DNA of 34,245 nucleotides. Origin: Ignavibacteriales bacterium. GTDB taxonomy: Bacteria; Bacteroidota; Ignavibacteria; T3Sed10-11. The notes under the pieces are model-generated. The model saw only the letters and a program-made list of their open reading frames with translations. It ran no database searches and was not told where the DNA came from. Each line of letters begins with the position of its first letter. The stretch's first letter is position 1. The position numbers were made by a program, and so were the translations under genes. The stretch lies in the NCBI GenBank assembly GCA_003568415.1, contig PWXV01000071.1, positions 1 through 34,245 of the forward strand. The letters run 5' to 3'. Of the stretch, positions 18,835 through 27,590 are shown in pieces.

Positions 18835-19866
18835 ATGAACTATATACTGTTCAGAAATTTTATCCTTCCCGTTTCCGCCTTTGTATTACTCATACCATTT
18901 GTATTGTATGCAAATGCAGGAGAGGAATATACGATTTATATGTCGGTATTAAGTTCCCGCCATCATCAATGGGACAATATCGATAATCCTGTGATCGGAA
19001 TATTCAGAAGCTCCGATATCGGCGAAACGTGGGAACACATTGGATGGAGGGGGTATATACGTACATTTTATACGGAAACCGGTCCCGACGGTACAATTTG
19101 GGCAGCTTGCGGCAACGGAGTTTTACGCTCCGGAGATAACGGAAAATCCTTTACGATAACAACGGGATGGGAGATTACCGAAGTCTTGAAAGTACGGGTT
19201 GATCCGGGATCACCTGGAACCGTATATGCGGCGACCGCTTACGGTGTGTTTACGTCGGCGGATTACGGTCAGTCGTGGACTGAAATGAATGCAGGACTGC
19301 CGGTACTGCCGTTCACCTCGGATCTTCTGATTGATCAAAACGATTCGTCAGTTCTGTTTGCGGCTACCGAGGAAGGGATATACCGAAGCATCGACGACGG
19401 CGGGATCGCGTGGAAACCTACAGGGCTCAAAGGAATGGGAATCCGTGTCCTTGTTCAACATCCTCAGGATGCATCGGTATTGTTTGCCGGTACGGAGGAT
19501 CACGGGATTTTTAAATCATCGGATGGTGGTAAAACCTGGGAACAACGCAACAGCAGTCTTGAACATCGAACGGTGTACTCGATCGTTATAAACCCCGTCG
19601 ATCCTGCAATACTGTACGCGGGAACTCACGGCGGCGGTGTGTATAAAACATCCGATGGCGGCGAAAATTGGAAACAGGTGGTTGACGGACTCACAAACTT
19701 CGATGTTCATTCGTTAGTTATATTGCCCTCCGATCCCGGAATAATCTTTGCCGGAACATTGAACGGAGGATTGTTCAGAAGTGCCGACGGTGGAGAAAGC
19801 TGGGAGTTCAACAGTCAGGACGGAGGACAGGTATGGGGATTATCGGTAACAGCAGTTCAAGATTAA
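18835..19866 (+). CDS. Secreted Asp-box (BNR) beta-propeller protein, module copy 1
   Basis: A protein of 343 residues with a signal peptide (hydrophobic core FILPVSAFVLLIPFVLY, cleavage near ANA). Seven Asp-box or near-Asp-box motifs are spaced along its length: SSDIGETW, SGDNGKSF, SADYGQSW, SIDDGG, SSDGGKTW, TSDGGENW and SADGGESW. This suits a single compact seven-bladed propeller with little else. It is a paralog of the gene at 21702: both open with a short strand then CxV/MSVL-like text and share the GxGVxxSxD blade pattern and TEDHG. It starts one base after the amidohydrolase stop, then 26 bases before a ~600-residue exported protein. A binding or scaffold role for the exported partner is inference; there is no sialidase FRIP motif. 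Confidence 0.88.
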   Translation: MNYILFRNFILPVSAFVLLIPFVLYANAGEEYTIYMSVLSSRHHQWDNIDNPVIGIFRSSDIGETWEHIGWRGYIRTFYTETGPDGTIWAACGNGVLRSGDNGKSFTITTGWEITEVLKVRVDPGSPGTVYAATAYGVFTSADYGQSWTEMNAGLPVLPFTSDLLIDQNDSSVLFAATEEGIYRSIDDGGIAWKPTGLKGMGIRVLVQHPQDASVLFAGTEDHGIFKSSDGGKTWEQRNSSLEHRTVYSIVINPVDPAILYAGTHGGGVYKTSDGGENWKQVVDGLTNFDVHSLVILPSDPGIIFAGTLNGGLFRSADGGESWEFNSQDGGQVWGLSVTAVQD

Positions 19867-19892
19867 TATATTATTTCACCGGAATTGATTGA

Positions 19893-21695
19893 ATGAATTG
19901 TAAAGCTACAATTAACTGGCAAACGATTGCAATTCTTACAGGCATAGGATTTTTTATTCTATCGTTATGTCTTCAGGCGCAGCAGGATTTTCGTGAGCGT
20001 GCAGCACTAACCCTGCAGGCGGCTTCTGAGGATGACGAACGTAATCTTTACGTCCTGACTGCAAAATTGGTGCAGGGTGTGGACAGGGAAGCGACGCTTG
20101 AAGAATTACTATCTTTTACTGATGACCATGTAATGGGTGGAATGTTTTATGCCTATCAAATGATCGGTACCTATCTTCACACGAAGGATTTCCTTCCCGA
20201 TGAGCTTCGGTCTGAAATACACCGTGCATACAGGGACAGGACAATGTACCGGGGCGATACCGAAAACCATTGGGTGATGTATTATACCGGTTTGTATCTT
20301 GCAGCTCAAACCTGGCCCGGTCTGGATGGAAGTGAATGGTTCAACGGTAAAAGTTCAACGGAGAATTTGATCGAAGCGGAAGGATGGCTGCGTGAGTGGA
20401 TGCACATTACCATAACGATAGGGCAGGGGGAATTCGATTCGCCTACCTATCTGATGACCTTTCTCAGCCCGATGCTGTTGTTGTATGAATTTGCCGCTGA
20501 TCCTGCAATGGAAAAAAGTGCCCGAATGATACTCGATTATCTGTTTGCCGATTATGCAGTTAAAAATTTGCGGGGTAATTACGGCGGCGGACACAGCAGA
20601 GACTACCCGCAGGATATCATTAATCCGCTGACGGCACCGAGCGTGCCGTGGGCATGGCTTTATTTTGGCGAACCCGATTTTATTCCGTGGGATAATCCAA
20701 TGGGTGAACCCCGGCATTCCGGTTGGAATATAGTATTCGCAGCGTTAAGCTCGTACCGGCTGCCTGAGATTATTTATAACATTGGTACAGACCGCAGCAC
20801 TCCGTATGTGCTTACCGAAACAAAACGTACAAGAAATATCATCAGATTTGCCGGACAACGAAATCTTCCTGTTTACAAATATACTTATATGACCGAAGAC
20901 TATGTGCTCGGATCCCTGCACGGCGGTATCTTACAGCCGATCCAGCAGCATACGTGGGATGTGACGTATGTATCAAATAAACCGAACAACACACTGTTTA
21001 CATTGCATCCGTATTATTCGGGGAAAGAGCTTGCGATGTTCTTCCCGGAACAGAAAAAGTTCCTTGCCGATGAAGTCGATCGATATCATAAGGTGTATAC
21101 CGACCCCGATAAGTGGAATGCAAGCTCGCCGTATGAGCAAACAATGCAGTATAAGAATACTATTATAGTGTTGTACAATATCGAACCGGGAGCAAACCAT
21201 CCGCATATTGACGGTTTTTTCCCGAAAACCCTTGATGACCGAATAGAATTGGATAACAGATGGATAGCTGCCAGACACGGTGATGTCTATATCGCTTTTT
21301 ATCCGCTGAAAGAGTATGAATGGATTGAAGAGGAGGTTAATTACCGCTGGAGCAGTTACGACTTGCAGAACGGGGTAATAGTAGAGGTCGGGCGGAAGTT
21401 GGATTATGGATCGTTTGATGACTTTATCAAACATTTTTCTGCTGCTTCCGTTGAAGTTCACATAACGGAAGAGACACTCCGCGTAATCTATAAGAACCGT
21501 AATGACGATATTTTGGATTTCACCTATGGCGGTGACAGATTGGTGAACGATGAATTGGTGGATTTTAGTGATTACGGTTTGTTTGATAGTCCTTATCTGC
21601 AAAGTGAGAGAGGCAGCGGTATCATAACTATCAGATATGGAAATAAAAAACGTATTCTTGATTTTAACAAGAGTACGATAACCGAAATCGAATAA
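19893..21695 (+). CDS. Exported ~600-residue toroid/lyase-like protein, module copy 1
   Basis: A protein of 600 residues with an N-terminal hydrophobic signal ending near LQAQQ (about residue 30). No named family is recognised. The first ~300 residues are helix-rich with RGDTENHW (Asn125-His126-Trp127) followed by MYYTGLYLAAQTWP, which resembles the Asn/His/Tyr-bearing helices of (alpha/alpha) toroid polysaccharide lyases. A second conserved block at 328-351 (YKYTYMTEDYVLGS, GGILQPIQQ) begins a beta-rich C-terminal half, as in heparinase- and PL8-like enzymes. A polysaccharide lyase or a toroid hydrolase is therefore plausible but unproven. It is a full-length paralog of the gene at 22739, and all these blocks are kept in both. 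It pairs with the small propeller gene upstream. Confidence 0.6.
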   Translation: MNCKATINWQTIAILTGIGFFILSLCLQAQQDFRERAALTLQAASEDDERNLYVLTAKLVQGVDREATLEELLSFTDDHVMGGMFYAYQMIGTYLHTKDFLPDELRSEIHRAYRDRTMYRGDTENHWVMYYTGLYLAAQTWPGLDGSEWFNGKSSTENLIEAEGWLREWMHITITIGQGEFDSPTYLMTFLSPMLLLYEFAADPAMEKSARMILDYLFADYAVKNLRGNYGGGHSRDYPQDIINPLTAPSVPWAWLYFGEPDFIPWDNPMGEPRHSGWNIVFAALSSYRLPEIIYNIGTDRSTPYVLTETKRTRNIIRFAGQRNLPVYKYTYMTEDYVLGSLHGGILQPIQQHTWDVTYVSNKPNNTLFTLHPYYSGKELAMFFPEQKKFLADEVDRYHKVYTDPDKWNASSPYEQTMQYKNTIIVLYNIEPGANHPHIDGFFPKTLDDRIELDNRWIAARHGDVYIAFYPLKEYEWIEEEVNYRWSSYDLQNGVIVEVGRKLDYGSFDDFIKHFSAASVEVHITEETLRVIYKNRNDDILDFTYGGDRLVNDELVDFSDYGLFDSPYLQSERGSGIITIRYGNKKRILDFNKSTITEIE

Positions 21696-21701
21696 AATTG
21701 T

Positions 21702-22724
21702 ATGAAATTCCGGTACGCATATTTAGTTACCATACTAATTCTTCTTCCATCCATGCTTTTAACTGGAAAGGGAGAAGAGGATAATTACAGTGTCTACTGT
21801 GCGGTGCTTTTCAGCGCGCCGGATGAAGCATCGATGCTCGGCTATGCACATCCTGCAAGATCGGTTGGATTATTCAGGCGTGAAATCGACGGCAGCTGGC
21901 ACAATGTGCATCACCCCAATCTTTTTTCGTATGGACTTGGTTACTCGCATCATAACGATACGTTTCGTTTATATATAGCCGGCGGAAACGGGTTGCACCG
22001 TTCATCCGATGACGGAAAATCCTGGAAGGTACTGACGGGATGGACTACCGAGGATATATTGTCCGTTGCACCTCATCCCTATGATTCTACTATAGTATAC
22101 GTCTCTACACCATTCGGTGTTTTTAAAACATCCGACGACGGTCAAACGTGGCGGGAAAAAATGGAGGGAATGGAACGATGGTTTGTGCAGAAAGTGGTAA
22201 TTGATATTGATTCCGCTGAAACGGTATACGCGGCAGCCGAAGACGATCTGTATAAAACAAATAACGGCGGAATAACCTGGGAGGCACTTGGAGTAGGGGT
22301 TCCCCAGATTCTTGAGATAGTGCAGCATCCGCAGAACAATGATATACTGCTCGCCGGAACCGAGGACCACGGTGTCTATTTCAGTCATGATGGAGGTGAA
22401 ACATTCATGCCCGGCAATGGATTTCCGGAGACTGCCGCATATGCTATCGGGTTTTCCGGAGACGGTACCCGCGTCTATGCCGGAGGATATGAAACAGGTC
22501 TCTGGAAAAGCACGGATAACGGAGAGACATGGAAGCTTATCTGGGATGACGATTCATTTGATGCGATCTACGCGATTACGGTAAATCCGTATGATCAAAA
22601 GCATATCATTGTCGGAACGAATGGTGCCGGGCTGTACGAATCAACCGATGGCGGCGTTACGTGGCAGCACGCAGGTCTCTACGGAGCGCATGTTCAGCAG
22701 ATTAAATTTGTACCGGGATCTTAA
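21702..22724 (+). CDS. Secreted Asp-box (BNR) beta-propeller protein, module copy 2
   Basis: A protein of 340 residues with a signal peptide (YLVTILILLPSMLLTG). Six clear Asp-box motifs are seen: SSDDGKSW, TSDDGQTW, TNNGGITW, SHDGGETF, STDNGETW and STDGGVTW. A possible degenerate seventh lies near the N-terminus (REIDGSW). It fits a one-propeller exported protein. It is paralogous to 18835-19866 in length, blade order and the TEDHG blade. It starts six bases after the stop of the first toroid protein and ends 14 bases before the second, so the propeller-plus-toroid order is repeated exactly. Ligand and function are unknown; it does not look like a sialidase. Confidence 0.87.
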   Translation: MKFRYAYLVTILILLPSMLLTGKGEEDNYSVYCAVLFSAPDEASMLGYAHPARSVGLFRREIDGSWHNVHHPNLFSYGLGYSHHNDTFRLYIAGGNGLHRSSDDGKSWKVLTGWTTEDILSVAPHPYDSTIVYVSTPFGVFKTSDDGQTWREKMEGMERWFVQKVVIDIDSAETVYAAAEDDLYKTNNGGITWEALGVGVPQILEIVQHPQNNDILLAGTEDHGVYFSHDGGETFMPGNGFPETAAYAIGFSGDGTRVYAGGYETGLWKSTDNGETWKLIWDDDSFDAIYAITVNPYDQKHIIVGTNGAGLYESTDGGVTWQHAGLYGAHVQQIKFVPGS

Positions 22725-22738
22725 ATACAGATAAAAGA

Positions 22739-24523
22739 ATGGATATCCTTAAATACATACTAAAACGATTATCCTTTATTTTAAGCCTTGTGTGTGCGCT
22801 GGTTGTGATTTCGCAGGCAATGAATACTGACGAGTATGACCGTTACTTAGCCGGATACAAGGAACGGGCGGAATTCCTCTCGATGGCTTTCGATACATCG
22901 TCCAATCTCACTTATTATTCTGTTGCTGCAAAGTATGCCGGCGGTACCTATATCGATGAAGCCGACAGCATGCTTCTTGAATTACTGAAAGATCCGCGGG
23001 GTGATATGTTCTGGATGTTCCCGGTGATCGGTGCATATTTATATGGTAAAGAAGTTATGTCACCGGAAGTTCGTGATGCTGTCCGGAATTCCTGGAAAAC
23101 CTATGCGCCATACCGGGGTGATACCGAGAATCACTGGTGTATGTATTACACGTCGTTATATCTTGCAGCCGAGCAATGGCCCGATCTTCCCGGCCAGGAA
23201 TGGTTCAATGGTAAATCATCCGCCGAAAATCTGCAGAAAGCCAGAGAATACATTATACACTGGATCGAAATTACAACGACTATCGGACAGGGTGAATTTG
23301 ATTCGCCTGATTATCTGCCGGAATACATGATACCGATGCTGTTGCTTGCAGACTTTGCAAAGGATCCGGCTATGCGAAAGCGCGGCAAGATGATGGCGGA
23401 TTACCTTATGGCGGATTTTGCTGTAGAACATCTTGACGGTCAGTATGTCGGAGGTTTTAGCCGTATTACCGAACCGGGCGTGTATGAACCGCTCCGGTCA
23501 AATTCGTCGGCGTATGCATATCTCTATTTTGGTACCGGTGAACCGAGGATAACGCAATGGATTTTGTTCCCGGCTTTATCCCGGTACCGTCTTCCGGAAA
23601 TTATTTACCGTATTGCCGTTGACCGGGATGAAGCATATGTTCATAAAGAGAGAAAACGAGTGAGAAATGTCATCCGGTATGGCGATGAAATTAATCCCCC
23701 GGTTTACAAGTACACGTATATGACCGGAGACTATGCACTGGGATCGCTGCAGGGAGGAATTCTGCAGCCGATACAGCAGCAAACATGGAATATTCGTTTT
23801 ACATCGGGACGACCGCATACCGCTGTATTCGGTTTGCATCCGTACTGGTCGGGCTATGAGCTCGCTATGTTCTTTCCGCAGCGAAAGAAAACACTTGTTG
23901 CCGATGTTGTTCCATCGAAGCAAACCTATAATCAACCCGATAAATGGACCGGCGGTTCACCGTATGAGAGAACCTTTCAGCATAAGAACACTTTACTTGT
24001 GTTATACGATATTCCGGAAGGAACGAACAGCGAACATATCAGCGGTTTTTTTCCGAAGACGCTCGACGAAGTTATACACGGTGATTCAGGCTGGATAATG
24101 ATGCGAGCCGGAAATACGTTTATAGGATGGTATCCGTTCCGGGAATACGACTGGATTGAGGAGGAAATTAACTGGAGACTGCATAGCCCATACCGTCAGA
24201 ACGGTTATATTGTGGAGGTGCGTTCGACTGATGAATATCAATCGATAGCTGACTTTGTATCTGCGCTGCAAGATGCAATTCCTGAAACGAACCTTCAGCA
24301 AAATGAGGTGGAGGCAACATACCGGAATCCTGAAGGAGATAAACTTCAATTCACGTTTCCCGACCGTAGGTACCTGAACAACTCGCCGGTACATATTGAG
24401 GACTATGCGTTATTTGATGGACCTTACCTCCAGGCGGAAGTGGGAAGTCAGATGCTTACCATCAGGTATAAGGATATGGTGCGGGTTCTTGATTTTAATA
24501 CTTTGAAAATCTCTGAGCAATGA
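22739..24523 (+). CDS. Exported ~600-residue toroid/lyase-like protein, module copy 2
   Basis: A protein of 594 residues with an N-terminal signal or anchor (FILSLVCALVVISQA). It is a full-length paralog of 19893-21695. The shared blocks are RGDTENHW (Asn131-His132-Trp133), EWFNGKSS, TTIGQGEFDSP, YKYTYMTGDYALGS, GGILQPIQQ and a C-terminal DYALFDGPYLQAE segment. Conservation of the polar residues in these blocks in both copies suggests that each is catalytically competent, with candidate His132 and the Tyr residues just after it; this is inference. The middle region, around the LPEIIY segment, lacks a short PDFIPWDNPMG insert present in copy 1. The final TGA overlaps the ATG of the PfkB kinase by four bases (ATGA), coupling the two. 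Confidence 0.6.
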   Translation: MDILKYILKRLSFILSLVCALVVISQAMNTDEYDRYLAGYKERAEFLSMAFDTSSNLTYYSVAAKYAGGTYIDEADSMLLELLKDPRGDMFWMFPVIGAYLYGKEVMSPEVRDAVRNSWKTYAPYRGDTENHWCMYYTSLYLAAEQWPDLPGQEWFNGKSSAENLQKAREYIIHWIEITTTIGQGEFDSPDYLPEYMIPMLLLADFAKDPAMRKRGKMMADYLMADFAVEHLDGQYVGGFSRITEPGVYEPLRSNSSAYAYLYFGTGEPRITQWILFPALSRYRLPEIIYRIAVDRDEAYVHKERKRVRNVIRYGDEINPPVYKYTYMTGDYALGSLQGGILQPIQQQTWNIRFTSGRPHTAVFGLHPYWSGYELAMFFPQRKKTLVADVVPSKQTYNQPDKWTGGSPYERTFQHKNTLLVLYDIPEGTNSEHISGFFPKTLDEVIHGDSGWIMMRAGNTFIGWYPFREYDWIEEEINWRLHSPYRQNGYIVEVRSTDEYQSIADFVSALQDAIPETNLQQNEVEATYRNPEGDKLQFTFPDRRYLNNSPVHIEDYALFDGPYLQAEVGSQMLTIRYKDMVRVLDFNTLKISEQ

Positions 24524-25479
24524 ATGCCCATAATGATATTATAATCAATCAACCCGATGTCATTGTTGCGGGACTCGCTGTTGTGGATATAATCGGGCGT
24601 ATAATTGATAGTACTACTCTACCCGAACCGGGCGGGTTATCGCTCATTGACAGTATAAAGCTGTCGAGCGGAGGAAATGCGGCGAATGTGGGAATCGATC
24701 TTTCAATGTTAGGGTTTCAAGCCGGAGCGATAACACGCATCGGTGACGATGAGCTCGGCCGGTTTTTATTAAATGAATTCGAAACACATAAGATAGATAC
24801 ATCCGGTTTCACAATCGACAGGGACAATCAGACTGCATCCACCATCGTATGTGTTGCAGGGGACGGCGAGCGATCATTCCTGCATACCCGCGGTTGTTTG
24901 ATTGATTTTCGAGCGGATGACATTTTAAAAAACTTGCCGCTGATAGGGAAATCCCGGATTTTTGCCTTCGGTTACCTCGGGTTGCTTCCTGAAATGGAGC
25001 CGGATTTCGGCCGGATTCTAAAAACTATTAAAGAAGAAACGAATTGCAGAACATTGCTGGATACAGGCGGTAAACCCGATGTTTCATTACAAAAATTGAA
25101 ATCGCTTTTACCGTACGTTGACTACTTTGTTCCAAGTTACGATGAAGCAGGGAACATTACCGGCAGAGAAAACCCGGAGGAAATTATTGCTTTTTTCCGT
25201 GATGCAGGTGCCCGGGGGATAGTTGGTGTGAAAATGGGAAAAGACGGGTGTATTATCTCGGATATGCATGAAATACGGTATATAGCGGGAGAAAAGGTGA
25301 ATAACGTTATCGATACAACAGGAGCGGGAGATGCATTTATTGCAGGATTTATAGCAGCTATACTCAAGCGGTTCAATCCTTTCGAGGCAGCAGGAATAGG
25401 AAACAGGGTGGCGGCAGATTGTATCACTGCATTGGGTGCGTCAACTGCGATACAGTCGTTTGATACATACAGCTCATAA
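24520..25479 (+). CDS. PfkB-family sugar kinase (ribokinase/fructokinase-like)
   Basis: A protein of 319 residues. Both PfkB signatures are present: a glycine-rich N-terminal motif (SSGGNAANVGIDLSMLG) and the C-terminal DTTGAGDAFIAGF with catalytic Asp271. Length and motifs fit cytoplasmic kinases of the ribokinase, fructokinase or 2-keto-3-deoxygluconate kinase type. Substrate cannot be told from the motifs. In this setting it could phosphorylate mannose or fructose entering through the symporter, or a keto-deoxy-sugar made by the lyase downstream; no dedicated KDPG aldolase gene is visible. It overlaps the preceding stop by four bases and is followed by the heparinase-like lyase after 41 bases. 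Confidence 0.9.
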   Translation: MNAHNDIIINQPDVIVAGLAVVDIIGRIIDSTTLPEPGGLSLIDSIKLSSGGNAANVGIDLSMLGFQAGAITRIGDDELGRFLLNEFETHKIDTSGFTIDRDNQTASTIVCVAGDGERSFLHTRGCLIDFRADDILKNLPLIGKSRIFAFGYLGLLPEMEPDFGRILKTIKEETNCRTLLDTGGKPDVSLQKLKSLLPYVDYFVPSYDEAGNITGRENPEEIIAFFRDAGARGIVGVKMGKDGCIISDMHEIRYIAGEKVNNVIDTTGAGDAFIAGFIAAILKRFNPFEAAGIGNRVAADCITALGASTAIQSFDTYSS

Positions 25480-25520
25480 ACAATATACTATCTCACTATT
25501 GATAAAAGGAACCTGTCATC

Positions 25521-27590
25521 ATGAAATCCAATCGGCGAGAGTTTATTAATCGTTCGGCATTGCTGGGTGCTTCTGTTGTTTTACAGCCGTGGCAATTCCT
25601 CGGTACAAAACCGGTGTATGCCGCAGAGTTACAACCTGTGAAGGGGCTGCTACTCAACAAGAATGATCTACCGCGCATTCGCGAAACGATCAAACATCCA
25701 CGTTTTGTATCGTTCTGGGAGAGTATGGTTAATGCTGATTTACAGGATGATATAAAATTTCTGCGTGATGAGATCGATCTGTATAATCACGTGTTTCATC
25801 TTCTGCGTACCTGGCGGATGCTTGAACGTTCGTCTTTTGTGGCAATGGTTGCGGAAGACACACGGCATCTTGATGTTGCAAAAAGGGCTATAGACCGGAT
25901 CCTACAGTATAAACGATGGGATTATTTCCTTGAGGGCGGTGAGATCACCATCGGCTTACAAAGGGCTCCGGAAACTACAATAGCGATGAGTTGTGCCCGG
26001 GAATGGATCGGTGAGTCTCTTGACAAAGCAACCATCGATGAGATGGAAAAACAAATAGCGGAGAAAGGTGCACCCCCATGCTATCAAACTTTATTCGGCA
26101 TGCGGCATCCGGATCGTGTGCGTGGATGGAGTTTTGATCCCGAGAGCGATTACGATTTCCGTTATGATCTCAGCCGCTGGCCGATAATACTTAATTCAAC
26201 AAATCTCAAGGTTATACCCATATGCGGACTTGGAATGGCTGCTTGCTTGCTGCACGATAAACATCCGCAGGCCCCCCGGTGGCTGGATATGGCTTTACAA
26301 AGTGCACGGGCTTTCGCTCCGATGTATGGTTCGGATGGGAGTTATGACGAAGGCGTCGGGTACTGGGGATATACCACACTGCATATGACGATGTTCGTGG
26401 AAGCTTTGTACCGTACCTTTGGTACCGATGAGCGGGCGATTATAAATTTCCCGGGTACCGTCCGGCATGCTCTCCAGATGTCGATGCCGACAACCGGTAA
26501 TCCGAACGATGCGGTGAATTTCGGCGACGCCCGGAACATGGGCGATACCTCGGTTGCCGGATGGATTGCCGATTTAAAAAATGACGGGGTTGCGCAATAT
26601 GTGCTCAAGGAAATGGGGGATATTCGCAGTCATTTCGGCATAATATGGTTTCGTAAAGAAGTACCGGTAGAAAAACCCGGTAAAGAATTATACGATGTTC
26701 GTTTTGTAAACGACTGGGTGATATCCCGGACCGGATGGGATGAGGAAAGTTCGGTCGTGGCATTCCGGAGCGGCGGTCCTGCCAACCACGAACATGCCGA
26801 CAGAAACAGCGTTATATTTAAAGCATACGGCGAGCGGCTGCTCCACGATCCGTTTAATGCTGCTTATTCAAATACCCTTCCGCTCTGGGTATTACGGTAT
26901 ACAAAAGCTCACACGGCAGTGCTGGTCGACGGCAAAGGGCATCAATATCATGATGGAAGCGAAGGTACAAATCCATCCTGGGCTGAAGCCTGGATTCTGA
27001 ATTATGAGGCTTCCGACCGATATATGAAAGCGACAAGCGATGCCACCGATGCATACCGATTGATAAACGATAACATCGGCAAAGTACTGCGGACGGTAGT
27101 TTTCCTGAAACCGAACGTCTTACTATTATTCGACAGGGTAATACTGCTGAAAGACGCAGTACCGGTTCAGGCGCGTTTTCAGATCTATAACGATGATGAA
27201 AAGGGAAAGGGATCAGTTAACGGCGACCGCTTCGAAATCGAACGACCGAATGCGTTTTTATCCGGCGTATGCAAAAGCAGTAACACGCTCACTTTAACAT
27301 CCGACCATATTACGATTGAAGGCGATGATTCGGCTGACCTTTATATAGGTCAGGAGAAGATTGAACGCCCGGCGATCGGAGCGTATCCGTTCATTCAGGC
27401 GGAAAATTCTTCGGCACTGGAACACGCTATAGTCTCGGTATGTGCCGCACAGAAAAAAGGTGAGAAAGCCGGCACCATCCAAATTCGAAAAGATGAAAAC
27501 CAATGGGAAATATCCGGCGAACACGACGGAAGAAATATTAAAGTGACGATCAATGATGTGGGCGATGTACCTGAAATTATTGTGGCATGA
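25521..27590 (+). CDS. Heparinase II/III-like polysaccharide lyase, Tat-type signal
   Basis: A protein of 689 residues. The N-terminus (KSNRREFINRSALLGASVV) has a twin-arginine pattern, Arg5-Arg6-x-Phe, followed by a hydrophobic stretch ending near VYAAE, so export by Tat is likely. The first ~350 residues are helix-rich, as in the (alpha/alpha) toroid of heparinase/alginate lyases. The beta-sandwich domain begins with the family hallmark RSGGPANHEHADRNS (His423, His425, Asp427). Lyases of this type cut uronate-containing polysaccharides by beta-elimination. The exact polymer is unknown. The start at 25521 has AAAGGAA at 25505-25511. The last TGA overlaps the symporter ATG (ATGA), so lyase and transporter are likely coupled. 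Confidence 0.88.
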   Translation: MKSNRREFINRSALLGASVVLQPWQFLGTKPVYAAELQPVKGLLLNKNDLPRIRETIKHPRFVSFWESMVNADLQDDIKFLRDEIDLYNHVFHLLRTWRMLERSSFVAMVAEDTRHLDVAKRAIDRILQYKRWDYFLEGGEITIGLQRAPETTIAMSCAREWIGESLDKATIDEMEKQIAEKGAPPCYQTLFGMRHPDRVRGWSFDPESDYDFRYDLSRWPIILNSTNLKVIPICGLGMAACLLHDKHPQAPRWLDMALQSARAFAPMYGSDGSYDEGVGYWGYTTLHMTMFVEALYRTFGTDERAIINFPGTVRHALQMSMPTTGNPNDAVNFGDARNMGDTSVAGWIADLKNDGVAQYVLKEMGDIRSHFGIIWFRKEVPVEKPGKELYDVRFVNDWVISRTGWDEESSVVAFRSGGPANHEHADRNSVIFKAYGERLLHDPFNAAYSNTLPLWVLRYTKAHTAVLVDGKGHQYHDGSEGTNPSWAEAWILNYEASDRYMKATSDATDAYRLINDNIGKVLRTVVFLKPNVLLLFDRVILLKDAVPVQARFQIYNDDEKGKGSVNGDRFEIERPNAFLSGVCKSSNTLTLTSDHITIEGDDSADLYIGQEKIERPAIGAYPFIQAENSSALEHAIVSVCAAQKKGEKAGTIQIRKDENQWEISGEHDGRNIKVTINDVGDVPEIIVA

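Noticed and set aside
20973-21602. Long antisense open frame of 209 codons
   Set aside because: It lies wholly inside the toroid protein gene, has no recognisable motif, and the sense gene has a conserved full-length paralog.
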